A stretch of 64,000 nt of DNA from contig CM030932.1 in assembly GCA_018136815.1 (NCBI GenBank), positions 8,819,628-8,883,627 of the forward strand, in the 5' to 3' direction. The notes beneath the pieces were generated by a model. That model was not told the DNA's origin. It made no database searches and saw nothing but the letters and a program-made list of their open reading frames with translations. Each line of letters begins with the position of its first letter. Within the stretch, counting starts at the first letter, position 1. Positions 9,800-20,832 of this stretch are shown one piece after another. The DNA is from Isochrysis galbana. Taxonomy: Eukaryota; Haptophyta; Isochrysidales; Isochrysidaceae. A program made the position numbers and the translations under genes.

Positions 9800-10925
9800 A
9801 GCAGGAGAGAGGGGGGGGAGGGGAGGGAGTTCTTAGGGGAGGGGGGGGGGAGAGGGATGGGAGAAGGGGGAGCAGCATTACTCTCTCGAGTGGGGAAGAG
9901 AAATGAGGGGAAGTGGGGGAGGGGAGGGGGAGGGGGGGGAAGAAGGGGGAGTGGAGAAGAGAGAGGGGGGGGGGGGGGGGGAGGGAAACTGGGGGGCTGT
10001 CTTGCTCAACCCTACTTCAAAGAGAGCTCTCTCTCTCTCTCAAGGGTCCACGCCTCGCCACCAACCCTTCCACCTGGACCCCCTCCCATTCCTCTCGTCT
10101 TCTTCCGTCAGTTCCTTCCTTTCTTCCCCTCCTCCCCGATTCGAGGGGTTGGTTACCCGGAAGGGTTTCTTCTCCTTGGACTCGCTGTGTTCCCATTCTC
10201 TTCATCTTCTTCCTCCCCCTCCCCGCCTGGCTTTGCGCCACCATTGCGTCCTTCGTGTGGGTGCAGGCGAGAACAGAAAGGAGGAGAGAACAACAGCAGC
10301 GGGGTGGTGGTGGGCGCCCGCGGCTGTAGGAAGGGACCCCATCCTCTTTCCTTGCATCTTGTACGAAGATGTGATAAAAGGGGAGGAGCCCTCTGCGGGA
10401 GCTGACGCGGGGGGGAAAGGGGGATAGAAAGGGGGGGGGGGGACGCTCGGGAACTCGGGCCTCCCCCCCGCGCGGGGGCCGCCGCCGCCGCGCCATCCGG
10501 CTCTCTCCGCGCTTGGAAAGTGAAAGCTAGGCGGCGGCGTCTCGGCGAACTCCCCCCCCCCCCCGCGCGCCTCCCCTCCCCTTCTCCGCCGGCGGGCCCG
10601 GCGGCCGCGCCACGAAACTCACCTAATGAAGAGAGAGCGACGTCTGGAGGGTCCTCGCGAGAGGGCTGAGGGTCTGGCTGATGGTGGACGGCTCTCCGCT
10701 CACTCTCATCCTCTCGAGCGAGTCCCTCACGGCGATCTAAAGGGGGGGGGGGGGGGTTGGTGGAGGGATCCCGGCGCACTCCCCTTCCTCCTCTTCCCCA
10801 CCGCGCCGCGGAAGAAGGCGGAGAGGAGGAGGAGGAGGAAGAGAGCCAACCACCACACGCCTCGCGAGAGAGACAAGGAGCCCCCCCCCCCTCTCCCCGT
10901 CCCCTCTCCCCCCTCGCTGAGGGGA
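9800..10925. repeat. poly-G / GA / CT-rich simple sequence
   Basis: Long runs of G with interspersed A (for example 9838-9850 and 9965-9990) give way to CT-rich and C-run tracts (10548-10565, 10884-10915). The long frames through it are low-complexity artefacts. The plus-strand G runs have the spacing needed for G-quadruplexes. It lies upstream of the minus-strand gene at 9775 and may serve as its promoter region. Confidence 0.6.
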
Positions 10926-11009
10926 AGGCAAAAATACGTAAAGTACGTATCGTACTCGGTACCTAGCCAATTCCTAGCACAATTGTTCTCCCCTTCAGTA
11001 TTTTGATCC

Positions 11010-11200
11010 CTTGAGGCTATCTCTTAACCGGCGAAGCACCGTAGGAGGTGCTGCATATCACAGTTGCCTCGAGAACGGGGTGTGTTTACATTATATGGAA
11101 CGTCAATGTACCTTAAGATATGGAGCTTAGGGCAATCAACTGTCGCAAAGCACCTTCAAAAAGGTGCTTCCTGCCGCCGCTTAAGAGATAGGGCCCTGAG
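11010..11200. mobile_element. small MITE-like inverted-repeat element
   Basis: The left arm near 11014-11040 reads GGCTATCTCTTAACCGGCG then AAGCACC. The right arm near 11162-11197, inverted, reads GGGCCCTATCTCTTAAGCGGCG then GGAAGCACC. Each arm carries its own AAGCACC...GGTGCTT hairpin (11033-11052 and 11148-11170). About 190 bp with imperfect inverted ends and no coding capacity fits a miniature transposon; no clean target duplication is evident. Confidence 0.45.
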
Positions 11201-12110
11201 TCAGGCATTGTGCTCAGCCAACATCTGCTAGTTAGGCCTGCAACCAAAGGGTTGGGCGGCATTGAAGAGGGTTGTGTCGCTAACGCACCACGTGCCGGAG
11301 CCTGTACGGACTGTCAATATCGGGCACACCTCAATCCCTGTCTTTTTGTTCTTCAAGGTCCCCAAGTCCCATATTTCAAGTGCAACCCATACAAAAAAGC
11401 TATGGTTGGGCCATGGGTAAGCATCCTTGGCGGCTACCGCCCATGGGCCATGGGTATGGGCGTGCTGGTGTGTGATAAGTTAGATAAGCAGCTCTAGGTC
11501 TAGGTAAGCGCTTGCAACTAAGTTTTAAGTTTATACTTTTGTTTGCGATGGAGCGCGCCGGCGTGACTCCCCTCTCCTCCGGGCTCCGGGCTCAAGGCCC
11601 CCCGCCGAGGGCGGCCCTAAGTGCCAAGTCTTCTTCCCAATTTAGCCAGGTTGTTCCGTCATACCGTCATATGACACTTGCCATGGAACTGAGTATGATG
11701 TCATACATCTGATATCATATGATACTCCCTCCAAACATCTACACTTATAAACCCGCCATTATGATAAAAATCTTCTTACTCAGTACTTAGAATCGGATGC
11801 TGCTCGATGATCGATGACTGGCCATTCAAGCTCCCACAGCAACACCCCCGGAGCGTCTCCACATGGCGCTGCCCCCACTCCGAGTCCACTCCACGGCGGT
11901 GTGACACTCGTCATCGCCGTCGTCGCCGCCGCCATCGTTGCTGCACATCAGGTTGGCGGCCATTAGGGGGGGGGGGGGCTCGGACTCTCGGAGCTGGGAG
12001 CGCCGGGATTTCCCGCGCCCGAACTTGTACTAGTAAAACTAGTTGAATTGTAGCGTCTAGTCTTGTCATATGATACTCAGTATCAGGTCTAGAGCAATTG
12101 ACTAATCTTA
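11201..12110. other. intergenic with two retroposon start motifs
   Basis: No gene recognised. A stem-loop start motif of the retroposon family occurs at 11515-11540 on the plus strand, followed by GCGATGGAGCGCGCC, and another at 12029-12045 on the minus strand (palindrome ACTAGTAAAACTAGT). A short segment holds repeated CATATGATA/GTCATA words (11660-11730 and 12064-12080). The minus-strand element from 12045 has no defined 3' end. Confidence 0.4.
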
Positions 12111-12424
12111 TGATTGGTCGCCATGGAGGGGGGCCTCGCCCCCCCCCCCCACTCTATCGACTCCCCTCATGGGTTGGCCCCGGCCAGGTTTTCGCGATTT
12201 TTTTTTCAAAATTTGGGTCAGCTCGAAGAAAAAAATTTTGACCGAAACTTGGGCGCGAAGCCAAGGGATCAAGTGCGAAATTTGGGGTCACGGGGCGGGG
12301 CGCTGGCGCGCTGGGTGGGGGCGCCGGCGCGGGAGAGTGCAGGGGGTGGGGCGGCGTGAGGGCTGGGGCTGTGGGTGGAGGGTGGAGGGGCGAGACGACA
12401 GGGGGGGTGTCCGCCGCGGAGAGT

Positions 12425-12880
12425 ATGAGCAGGAGCATGCGCAAGCGGCCTCGAGTCGTCGTCGACGACTCGAACGACGAGGACTGCGACGAGGACGAGG
12501 ACGACCATGTGACGAGTAAAGACTCGAACGACTCGGACTCGGACGACTTGCTGGAGGTCTCTGTGCGTGCGGCAAGGGAGGATGGGCAGGAGCAGGCGGG
12601 TAGCACGACAAGGGAGGATCGAGCACGGCGCAGCCGTGCGCGAGGCGGCACTGCACCTGACACAGCCCCAGAATCCCCCTCCACCGCAACAGGCATTCCG
12701 TTTGCAGTGGGGCAAGCCGTCTTGCACTCCTCGTTGGGCGAGTGTGTGGTGGTGGAGGCAGCACGTGAACACGACGGCAGGGTGCGCGTGCGATGGGAAA
12801 CGAAAAGGGGCAGTGGTCCTACTGCCGAGCTGCGCACCAACTTTCGATGGGTGAGGCGTCAGAAGTCATGTGGCGCGTAG
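12425..12880 (+). CDS. acidic nuclear-type protein with SH3/Tudor-like C-terminus
   Basis: 151 codons from ATG at 12425. A short basic start (SMRKRPRVVV) is followed by an Asp/Glu/Ser-rich stretch (about residues 14-45) and an Arg-rich linker. The C-terminal segment of about 50 residues begins FAVGQAVLHSSLGECVVVEA and contains VRVRWETKRG and NFRWVRR. Its pattern (G-x2-V-x-H-x2-LG-x-C-x-V, then alternating hydrophobic strands) suggests a small beta-barrel of the SH3/Tudor/KOW kind. A related motif (VGDVMEHTSLGHCVV) preceded by a similar acidic run occurs on the minus strand near 26050. The gene tail overlaps the Copia fragment on the opposite strand by about 60 bases. The function is unknown. 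Confidence 0.45.
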   Translation: MSRSMRKRPRVVVDDSNDEDCDEDEDDHVTSKDSNDSDSDDLLEVSVRAAREDGQEQAGSTTREDRARRSRARGGTAPDTAPESPSTATGIPFAVGQAVLHSSLGECVVVEAAREHDGRVRVRWETKRGSGPTAELRTNFRWVRRQKSCGA

Positions 12881-14126
12881 CTCCGGAGTCGTTAATCCAG
12901 TGTGAGGCTAGGTGATGTTTCGGATTATGTGCACACATGAAAGCGTCATGAATCGCCGGAGTGTCAATGCTGAGAGGTTGCCATTCCTCCGAAGCTAGGT
13001 TAGCTTCGTTATCGTTGTTATTTGGTACGAACTCCGGCGGAGATGTGTTCTCAATGGAAGTTCCATCGGCCCAGAACGCGGCCCCATCTTCGTCGTAGAA
13101 GAAATCGTCTTCAGTTTGTAGAGCAACTGGCGGCAATGAGGACGAAGTAGCGCTCTTGCGGATCCTCCCCCACGACCAAGGGGACGGTGGAATGGCCTGC
13201 TTGCTTTGCCGCCACGCCCGCCACCCTTCCGCCTTGATTGCATGCATGCGTTGGAGGTTTTGATTGAGGGCGGCGATGGCGGCGCTGACGGGGCGAACAC
13301 CCGTGGATGAGGGGCATTGCTCGCGACGATGGCCTAGCCCGCGACAATTCCAACAAATTTCTTGGTTGAGGCATTCGGATAGGGAGAACAGATTGGCGCG
13401 GGCACCTTTGACGTTGGCGGCGGCGAACGCATCCGCTAAGTCTTGGTGTGCGGGCTCTGCATCGTCGGCATCGGCTAGCATCGCGTCCGGCCTTCCGGCT
13501 CGAGCATTGTTGCGAGCCGCGCGGCGGCGGATGAGGCCGTCTTGAACGAGAGAGCGCCAAACCTTGTCGAAGTAAGATTGCATGGAGTGAAAGTCTCGGG
13601 TGAAGCCATTAGGGACTAAATTTCCGGCGGCGTCGGGCGCAAGCACGACCTTTTTGAAGCGCCAATCATTGGCAGTAGATTGAAGTTCATTTATGGCGGC
13701 AAGTTGAAGTGCCGTGTGGTCGCAATTTGTGAGACATTGCAAGAGTTTGAGGCAGAAGTCGTCTTCGGATTTCGTCGCGTTGTCCGGACGATCGGAGTTT
13801 AAGCCAAAGAGATGATGGGAGAAAGAGTGGATAGTGTTCTCATCGATGCCGACAGTGTCGAATGAGGCGTTGAACCAAAGGTTGTCAAGACCAAGAATGT
13901 CGAGAGAGGTAGTAGAAATCTTACATTGCGCTGTGAGAAAGATCCACGCGGCTCGGCCATCATTGGAATGACTGCGGAGGATGTGGTCTTTAAGGTGTTG
14001 ATTAGTGAGATGGAAATATATCTCCTTGAAGAGGCGCTTGTTGCGGCGAGCGCGAAGCTTGGTCTGAGCGGCATTAGCATTCCCGTTCGTTGCACGCCAG
14101 ACATCTCCACCGACGCCGTGTCCCAT
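12819..14126 (-). mobile_element. Copia-type LTR retrotransposon gag-protease fragment
   Basis: 435 codons open on the minus strand. The gag part begins with a helical region, and a CCHC zinc knuckle (CWNCRGLGHRREQC) lies near residue 257. The retroviral-type aspartic protease active site WINDSGATRHMTSD lies near residue 412, in the form typical of Ty1/copia Pol. The frame stops soon after (ESWCAARQ), and integrase, RT and RNase H are absent. The element is thus truncated within the protease, and its end overlaps the host gene tail at 12880. Upstream gag sequence is interrupted by a retroposon at about 14138-14425. No LTRs were identified. Confidence 0.75.
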
Positions 14127-14137
14127 TAGTGTTTGAT

Positions 14138-14425
14138 ATAGATCATTCTCGTCGTTGTCGCTTTGGCTGGGTGCCCTCCTGGCGGCCCTGTTGGTCTGTG
14201 GCTCAGTGGTGGGGGGGTGGGTCAGTACGATCAGGGGCCGGTTCAGGCGAATGCGTGCGGCTCGCGGCGCGCGCTCGGCGAGAGTCTGGGCAGATTTGAT
14301 GTCAGCTCAGCCCCTGCCAGCAGGCAGGGGCTGAGGTTGGTTGTGCAGGCCCACCCAGGGGGTGTCTGCGATGGAGAGAGGGGGGCGCGAGGCCCCCATT
14401 GGCCTCCTACTTATAAAAGTAGTTG
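14138..14425 (-). mobile_element. stem-loop retroposon (subfamily A) inserted next to Copia gag
   Basis: On the minus strand the copy starts at 14425 with the stem-loop CAACTACTTTTATAAGTAGG. It continues through GGGGGCCTCGCGCCCCCCTC and the CAGCCCCTGCC...GGCAGGGGCTG palindrome. It matches the 5' half of the complete copy at 41292-42230. Homology fades near 14165, so the 3' part is lost or diverged. The short word TCAAAC lies beside both edges but is too short to count as a proven target duplication. Confidence 0.6.
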
Positions 14426-14427
14426 TT

Positions 14428-15090
14428 TGACGAAACAGTGAGGAGGCGCGGGCAATCGTTCCCCAGGGGGAAGAGATTTTCCCCATTGCAGCAATGGGGG
14501 CTTCCTTGCTCGAGCTGCCCGACTTTGCAACGCTGTTGCGCCTGGTAGCAACCTCGCAGCCCGGTGCCTTCCGGGGAGATTCGACGCGCCTCGTAGTGGC
14601 TGATGTGACCATCCGACACGGGTGACGACCTCGAGCGTCCCGACGCCTCGAGGGCTCTAAGAATAGATGCTGAGGGATGGATTTTGGGGTCATTCGATGT
14701 GGATTTGTTGTTTTGCCACCCTTGAACTGTCGAGTGCGGGCGGTTCTGGCTGTGGCTGTCACTGAAGTTGTTGAGTGATTTGGCCATGTGGTCCAGGTCC
14801 CACCACTTGGAGGAGCGTGTGGCGCGGTCGGCGGCCGCTGAGTCGAAGAAAAGATTTTCAACGAATTTGTCGAGTTTATTCGTTGTGGTGTTGTACCCTT
14901 GAGCGGCTTCGTCGAGCGCGCTATGGTTGTAGAAGTTGGGGTGGTCTCTCGGCGGGGGTACCACGTTAGAAATTGTAGTCTTGTAAGAGGTCTTGTGGGC
15001 TAGCATCCCTAGCCACATACACCGGACGAGCCATGCACCAACCGCGCACACCCCCATCGCGGGGTAGGGGCTCCGTTGCCGATGAGGCAC
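14428..15090 (-). CDS. ORF upstream of Copia gag, possible gag N-terminus
   Basis: A minus-strand frame open for about 220 codons up to the edge of the inserted retroposon. It is polar and Asn/Ser-rich with a KWWDLDHMAKSLNNFSDSHS segment and no known motif. Its position just before the gag ORF, separated only by the retroposon, suggests it could be the gag N-terminal part, but no sequence signature confirms this. Confidence 0.3.
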
Positions 15091-15238
15091 GGTCCCTCAG
15101 CACTAGGATTAAACTAGGACAACAAGAAAACTCTGACAAATTGTGCCACCCCTTGGTGTCTATCGATGTACGTACTCGTAGGAGTAGAGTAGAAGAATCG
15201 GCGATAAGTGTTCCCCCCTTCCCTTTCCCCATTTCGGC

Positions 15239-16635
15239 ATGGCGCCGCCTCGGCTGCTGGCGCTCGCCACGCTCGCGGCGGCGGCGGCGGCAGAGGAGTG
15301 GGAGTACTATTGCCTGCACGGGGCGTCAGCGCTGGCTGCGCTCGATCGCACCACGCGCTTCCACGCCCTGCCCTCCCCCGGCAGGCCGCAACCGCCCGCA
15401 CAGCCGGGCGACCGAACGGCGCCGCCGGCCCACGGAGGGGAGCAGGCGTTTGTCGAGGTGGCCGAGCGGATGCGCGGGCTGACGGGCACGTGCTATTTCA
15501 TGCGTGCCGGCTATTGGACCTACGAGGTCTGTCCCGGCAAGCGGATCCGACAATATCACTCCGAGAACGCGCTCTCGGGCGCCGCAAAGGTGCGCATCGA
15601 GCACTCGCTCGGTGTCTACGACAGCGGCGGCGACGAGTACATCGAGTCGAAGGGCGTGTTCAGTCAGGTGCGCCGCCCGGATGTCTGGTGCAGTGTCGGG
15701 GTGTGCGTCTCGCTCGACACGCTTGTGTCTGAGCGGCTGTCTCCTATCCAACCTGACTCAATTTTCGCTCCCTCTCCATGCAGCGATTCAAGGACGGAAC
15801 AGACGGGCGTGCGACAAAGGTTCAATTTGTTTGCGGCGCCGCCTCTGGGGCAGGTGGACAGACGCTAGAGGATGGCCTCATTAGCGTGACTGAGCCTGCA
15901 GAAAAGAAGTATCTCATCGCTTTCCGTACGAATGCCATGTGCAACCGTGCTAGAAGCGCAAGTGGGAGGGATACTGGGACCAATCTAGCACCTACACCAG
16001 AGGTACACCCGCCAAGCGACAGCAAAGAAGCTCCTGCAGCAGGCGGAGTGACGAGCGGGTCGAAAGTTGTGTCAACTGATGGTGCTGGTGGTACTGGCTC
16101 AGTACAAGTGATGGAGCTAGAACTTGGTCCGCTCGGGCTTTTGGAGAAGATATATCGCCGTTGCTTCACATTGACGAGTGGCTATTGGACATATGAGGTG
16201 TGTCCAGGACGATCCGCACGACAGGTGAAGCAACCTTTGCTCAACTTGGCCCATCAGCTTGTTGCTTTGCATGCTGTCTTGGCAGCAGCACGAATTTCGT
16301 TTTCCGCCCCAATATTCAGTTCCGGTTGGAAGGCAAGATCACCACCACTGAAATGCAGCTAGGGTCGTATGACGAAACAAAGGACCGTCTTTCACTGGGA
16401 ACTCCAGCTGGTACAGCTGCAGGTGAGGGCCCCCTGAAAGCTCCCATAGCATCAATAGGTGCCTGCACATCCACGCGCTCCGGTGGCATGTGTCACTGCA
16501 GGGCTTGCAGGCCATATCTTCTATACGCAAAGCTTTACAAATGGCGCTGGTGGGAGGACTGCCGAGCTTCGGTCTCGATGCAATCCAAAGAATGAGCATG
16601 CTCTTGTTGCGGTGCGCTGCCTTCAGCTCCCCTGA
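15239..16635 (+). CDS. ER lectin with two MRH domains (erlectin/XTP3-B/OS-9 family)
   Basis: Recognises trimmed mannose on misfolded glycoproteins and hands them to the ER-associated degradation ligase. Exons by phase-consistent GT-AG sites: 15239-15667, 15784-16224, 16320-16422 and 16502-16635 (1107 bp, 368 aa). A signal peptide covers residues 1 to about 18. MRH 1 is about 78-200, with C85, GYWTYEVCPGKRIRQYHSE at 91-109 (the Trp and Gln of the mannose pocket), VQFVC (C160) and KKYLIAF...C196. MRH 2 is about 262-368, with C270, GYWTYEVCPG at 276-285, LGSYDE, then RSRCNPKN and a final Cys. Two MRH domains in one chain is the erlectin layout; OS-9 has one. There is no HDEL-type tail. The tight end after the last Cys could mean a further exon was missed. 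Confidence 0.85.
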
Positions 16636-17139
16636 TCTCAGCACTCCCTGTGGATTGTTGTCTCCTCTCAACCGCCTCTGGCCAGGCTTGCATATTCGCC
16701 GTTGGCATTGTCTTGCATATGAAAGCGCTAGTGTTGCCACCCCAGTTTCGATGGCCCCCATCCCAACCCACCCCGTCCTATCCCGCCATGTCACACAATC
16801 AAGGTTGTGGAGCCTACTACTCATCATTACATTCTCGACTTCGTCACTCCATTTGCTTGCGAGATTGGATGTGTTCGTGCCCGCCCGAGGCCGGACCCCG
16901 ATGCGAGATAAAGCCACTGGGGCGCGCCATTGTACCTTGAAGGGGCCGGGAGGGTGAGGTTGGAGGGCCCAAATTGCTTCCTTGAATCCTTGTGTCCCCC
17001 TCCCCCTCCCCCTCTGTTGTGCTTGGCGTATGACGTTCCCCTGCGTATGTGTTTTTGCGTTCCTTCCGATTTTCGATTTTTGTGAGTGGTGTGTGATGTG
17101 GCTAGGCGGGAGGCGGGGGAGCCACCATTTATCATATGT
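16636..17139. other. 3' region of the erlectin gene, nothing else seen
   Basis: Sequence after the stop. It includes a (CCCCCT)-like short run near 16996-17010. No gene or element recognised. Confidence 0.4.
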
Positions 17140-17350
17140 TGTTGCTATAATAATAATAATACTAATAATACTAATACTAATAAAACAACTGCATATGAAT
17201 ATTAGTGCCGCTCCTGCCACTAGCCATGCACCAATACGCCAAGCCACGACACACATGACCGCATTTTAATCCAAGGCACACAAAACTATGACCATGAACC
17301 TGATCGCATACCTTATATCTCCCCCCTCGCAAGCCCCCGGCCCCCGTTTG
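17140..17350 (-). mobile_element. 3' end fragment of the stem-loop retroposon family
   Basis: The (TAA/TAC)n tract at 17146-17182 and the following TATTAGTGCCGCTCCTGCCACTAGCC correspond to the tail and 3' end seen at 1749-1870 and 41292-41400. CATATCTCCCCCCTCGCA.GCCCCCGG-type sequence near 17318-17340 matches 41420-41445. It is a minus-orientation, 5'-truncated copy. Confidence 0.5.
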
Positions 17351-18299
17351 TCATTTTCATTTGCGTGGAGATGAACTGAACCCAGAATCCGGGTAAGGCT
17401 CCTGAGACTCCATCCTTGGTAACCCGCGCGTTCGTAGGCGGCCTATCGACTTGGGTAGCAGGTGAAGATACTTTGGGAGGCTTGGGCAATGGTGCAGTGG
17501 TAGCGGGGTCCGCATACGGCACACGGCGGCACGGCGGCGAGGGCGGATTTGGCGTTGCAGAGGGCGGTGTTGCGGGTCGTTAGGTCCTACAGGAACAGGC
17601 TGAGTCAATCTCTAGTGGATGGTTTCTAGAGAGAGACCACACACAAGGCACTGGGGGCTCAAGGGTACGAGGGGTCACGGTACAACTATCCGTAAACTCA
17701 TAGGGTCATGGAGCGCACGCCGCCTCCCTCCCCCGCTGCCGCGGCCCTCGCCGCGCTGGACAAAGTACTGATGGAGACGCCGATGTCGCCGAACGACCGC
17801 ACAAGTACAAACTTAGTTGATAGGTGAAGAAAGCAAGGCAGGCAAAAGCAAAAGCTACCAGCACGCACTTGTATACCCTTGGACCTGGGAATGGTCCACG
17901 AGCTTGATGGCATGCGGTGGAAGGGTCCACGATTGATGGCACGCGACTGAGCGCCCAAATATCCCGATCCCGCCCAAATATCCCGATCCCGAAACGTAGC
18001 TCTAGCTTGTGCGGCTAGCCCCGCCATCTACCTATCAGCCAAGGTTGCCATTATCGCGATTGATGTATGCTGATACTGCGTAGGATCATCTGACGCATTG
18101 CACACTGGGCCCGCACGCCATGGAGACAGACGCCTAGAGCCTACATACATTCATCTGCGCCCTCCTGTTCGCCCATGACCCCGCCTTTTGCCCATCGGCC
18201 CTATGCACAGATCGCATGTGCGCTAATGTGTGCAGCAAGTGCCCTCTCTCATCAGTCGACCGCAGAACCGGAGCTGTCCTGTGGTCATGGAGTGTACGA
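17351..18299. other. intergenic; retroposon start motif at 17683 (+)
   Basis: CAACTATCCGTAAACTCATAG at about 17683-17703, followed by GGTCATGGAGCGCACGCCG, matches starts at 46711 and 54293. An ATATCCCGATCCCGCCCAA duplication lies near 17960-17990. No gene is recognised; I looked for an HSP70 substrate-binding domain here on the minus strand and found none. Confidence 0.45.
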
Positions 18300-20537
18300 T
18301 CAAGCGTGCGCTCTAAACGCGGACTCCTGAAGGCGCCGCGCGTGAATGGCGGCGCCTAAGGCGGCGGCCTCCTCGGGCCGCGATGAGCGGAGGACGGATC
18401 GGCCAAGGGCCTTCGAAACGACGTCTACAACCGCCTCAATGCGCGCGGCGCCACCCACCAACAAGACCTGCGCATGGAGGGCGGTGAGGGATCAGGGAGG
18501 CACACATGCAGCAGCTCACGAATGGACTGATCAGTAAGCTTGTACAAGGGTCGTCATGCACCTGGTCGATGTCGGATATGCTCAGATCGGCCTCGGTGAT
18601 GGCGTCCGGGAGGCCATCAAGGATTGCGTCAAGCACCTGTGAAGGATAGAGTAGCCAGATCATCAGATCAATGTGCGGACGAGGCTTCTTGCTTGCCGTA
18701 GAAACACGGTGGACCCGCCGCATGAGGAGGCTTGCCACGAGCACTGGGCGATTCGGGCGGTCCACGGCGTGCGATCAGGGAGCACTGGCCTGACCGGCTC
18801 AATGATTTGCGAATACTTCGAGCGCGAGAGCGACAGGTCAAGATGTTTGGGACCCGAGGCATCGGCCGTGATGAATGGAAGCGACACCGGCGCCGTCAGC
18901 GAAGAGCACAATTCTGCCTTGGCCGCCTCGGCAGCCTGAACGGTAATGGAGAGCGGGAGGTGAGCTACGGATATCAGAATGAGCTAACAACGCCTCTCGC
19001 TATGGGCATTGTGTGAAAAGATCGGCAGAGGAGGAGGAGGGACGAGGCGGTCGACGACAATGGTATGCCTGGGCTTCGATCCCCTTCCAGCGAGCGTGCG
19101 AAAGGGCGCGTAACCCTAATGTTCACCTCGTGCAGTCGCACCAATGCTAGATGGTCCGTGGCCAAGTCGATCCCGTGCTGGTCTCGGAACCCATCGACCA
19201 TGTGCTGCACAAGCGCTGTGTCAAGCGCGTCGGATCCCACACCGCGCTGCCGTTTCGCAGCAACGACATCCCACTCCGTCTCGCTCTTCACATCCGCGTG
19301 TCCATCACTCACTCTGCGAAGGAGCGTGAGTGAGGAAGACAGGCCTCCCACCTCGAGCACTGCTACGGTCGAGGCAGCCTGCATCTCAGAAGGGAACTCG
19401 GATGCCGCAGACAGTGCTGCAGCCACGGCGGAGGGGAGCAGTTCGAGTCGTTGGAGTCCCGCCCGCGTGCCCGCCATCCGCATCGCCTGGCGGTAGTCGT
19501 CGCAAGCAGTGCTGAGAGTGGGAGATGGGAGTTAGTGCGCAGAAGACGTGGCAAGGGCATTCATCTCCTCTGCACCGCTCACTATAGCTCGTTCTGAGCG
19601 CTTGCCCGTGTGATGCTTCACGCCACGGAGGCTGACATGTACGGCCTCACCTCGGGATCCCCGCCACAGCCACGGTGACGGTGCGTCCACCGATGCGCTC
19701 GGCGGATGCCTTGAGCGCCGCAAGCGTCCGACTGCTCAGCTCTGCGGGCGTATGGAGCGTGCCGTGCACCCTAATAGCAGCGGCACCGTCAGGCGAGGGG
19801 TGCACATCGAACGGCATGCCTCCTCCGGCCGGAGGAATGCGCTCGCGCAGCTCGTGAAGCAGGCTCGTGCACGCCTCGGAGTTGAAGCGCAATCCGAGGA
19901 GAAGCGAATGGCCGTAGACCGTTGTGGCCCGAGACGAGAAGAGTAGCTTCTTCGCCGGCAGGCCGAGCAGAGTCTCGCCGTTCTCACTAAACGCGACCAC
20001 CTGTGAGCGGGACGGGCTGTCAAGCGGGATCGACGCATGCTGCAGAAGGTGTGCCGCGGCGTGTCGGCTTACCGCGGGTGTCATGCGGTGCCCTTGCTCG
20101 TTCTCGACGACACGCGTGTTGTCGCCCTCATGGATTGCAGCACACGCGCCCGACCAGTCCTTCCATCCCTCGCCCAGGTCGACCCCCATCGCGTCGGTCG
20201 TGAAGTACGAGCCAGTTGGCGGCGGACGAGCCTTCTGCGCCTTGTCCCGTGGGCGGGGCGCATGCGCCTCGTCCTCTCGCTCGGCCGGAGGGGGCTCGCC
20301 GCGCATCGCCTGCTGGAACTTTGGGTTCGCGGCCGCCTGCAGCAGTAGGCGAGTGCCATAGGCGACAGCGGCAACACCGATGCCGGCGAGCAACGGCCCG
20401 ACCTGCGCGGGAGCTGAGCCGCGCAGCCGGCGGACGGGCGCGCCGCCGAGAGGCGAGGGCGCGAGATGGCGCGACGCAGCCGGCCGGAGCGGCAGGGCGC
20501 GGCTGGCGGAGGCGCGGCAGAGCCGCGGGAGCACCAT
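18300..20537 (-). CDS. divergent HSP70 with ATPase domain only (STCH/HSPA13-like layout)
   Basis: Exons on the minus strand: 19651-20537, 19127-19511, about 18795-18935, 18562-18636 and 18300-18467. Splice phases match at the first two introns and the last one. A short extra exon may lie in 18660-18760, and the donor after 18795 is uncertain. Residues 1-40 are basic and Ala/Arg-rich, then a hydrophobic segment (about 45-67) suggests membrane anchoring or import. Nucleotide-domain landmarks are MGVDLGEGWKDWSG (phosphate loop 1, usual TTNS lost), ENEQGHRMTPAVS, LEVGGLSSSL (degenerate phosphate loop 2), GIDLATDHLALVRLHE, ADASGPKHLDLSLSRSKY, DIDQVLLVGGAARIEAV and RPEEAAALGAAI. The protein stops 18 residues later, so the whole substrate-binding domain is absent. 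Altered loops suggest weak or no ATPase activity. Confidence 0.8.
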
Positions 20538-20559
20538 CGCCGTCCCCGCACCGCCGCGT

Positions 20560-20783
20560 ACGGGGTGGGGGTTGGTTTTCTTCTTGTTGGGGTGTTGGAT
20601 TTTGTTGTTGTTGGCGGGGGGGGGAAGGGGGATGTTCTTGTGAGGAGTAGAGTAGGAGTAGAGTAGAGAAGGGAGAGAGTGGGGGAGAAGGGGCGAGGGG
20701 AAGGGGAGAGGGTGGAGAGGGAGGGAGGGAGAGGGAGGGAGGAGGGGGGAGGAAGAGAAAGAAGAGGAGGAGGAGAGAGAGAT

Positions 20784-20832
<49 letters not shown>

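Noticed and set aside
9623-10405. 260-codon plus-strand ORF and its neighbours
   Set aside because: Translation of G/A and C/T simple sequence; several frames on both strands are equally open.
12154-12840. 228-codon minus ORF
   Set aside because: Complement of the acidic plus-strand gene and of GC-rich sequence; Ser/Pro-rich with no domain.
14182-14240. tRNA-type A box (TGGCTCAGTGG) suggesting a tRNA-derived SINE
   Set aside because: It lies on the strand opposite to the element, no matching B box is at the right spacing, and the other copies do not keep it.
17250-18299. HSP70 substrate-binding domain downstream of the last exon
   Set aside because: No frame on the minus strand shows the conserved beta-sandwich motifs, and the last exon has a clear stop with no donor before it.
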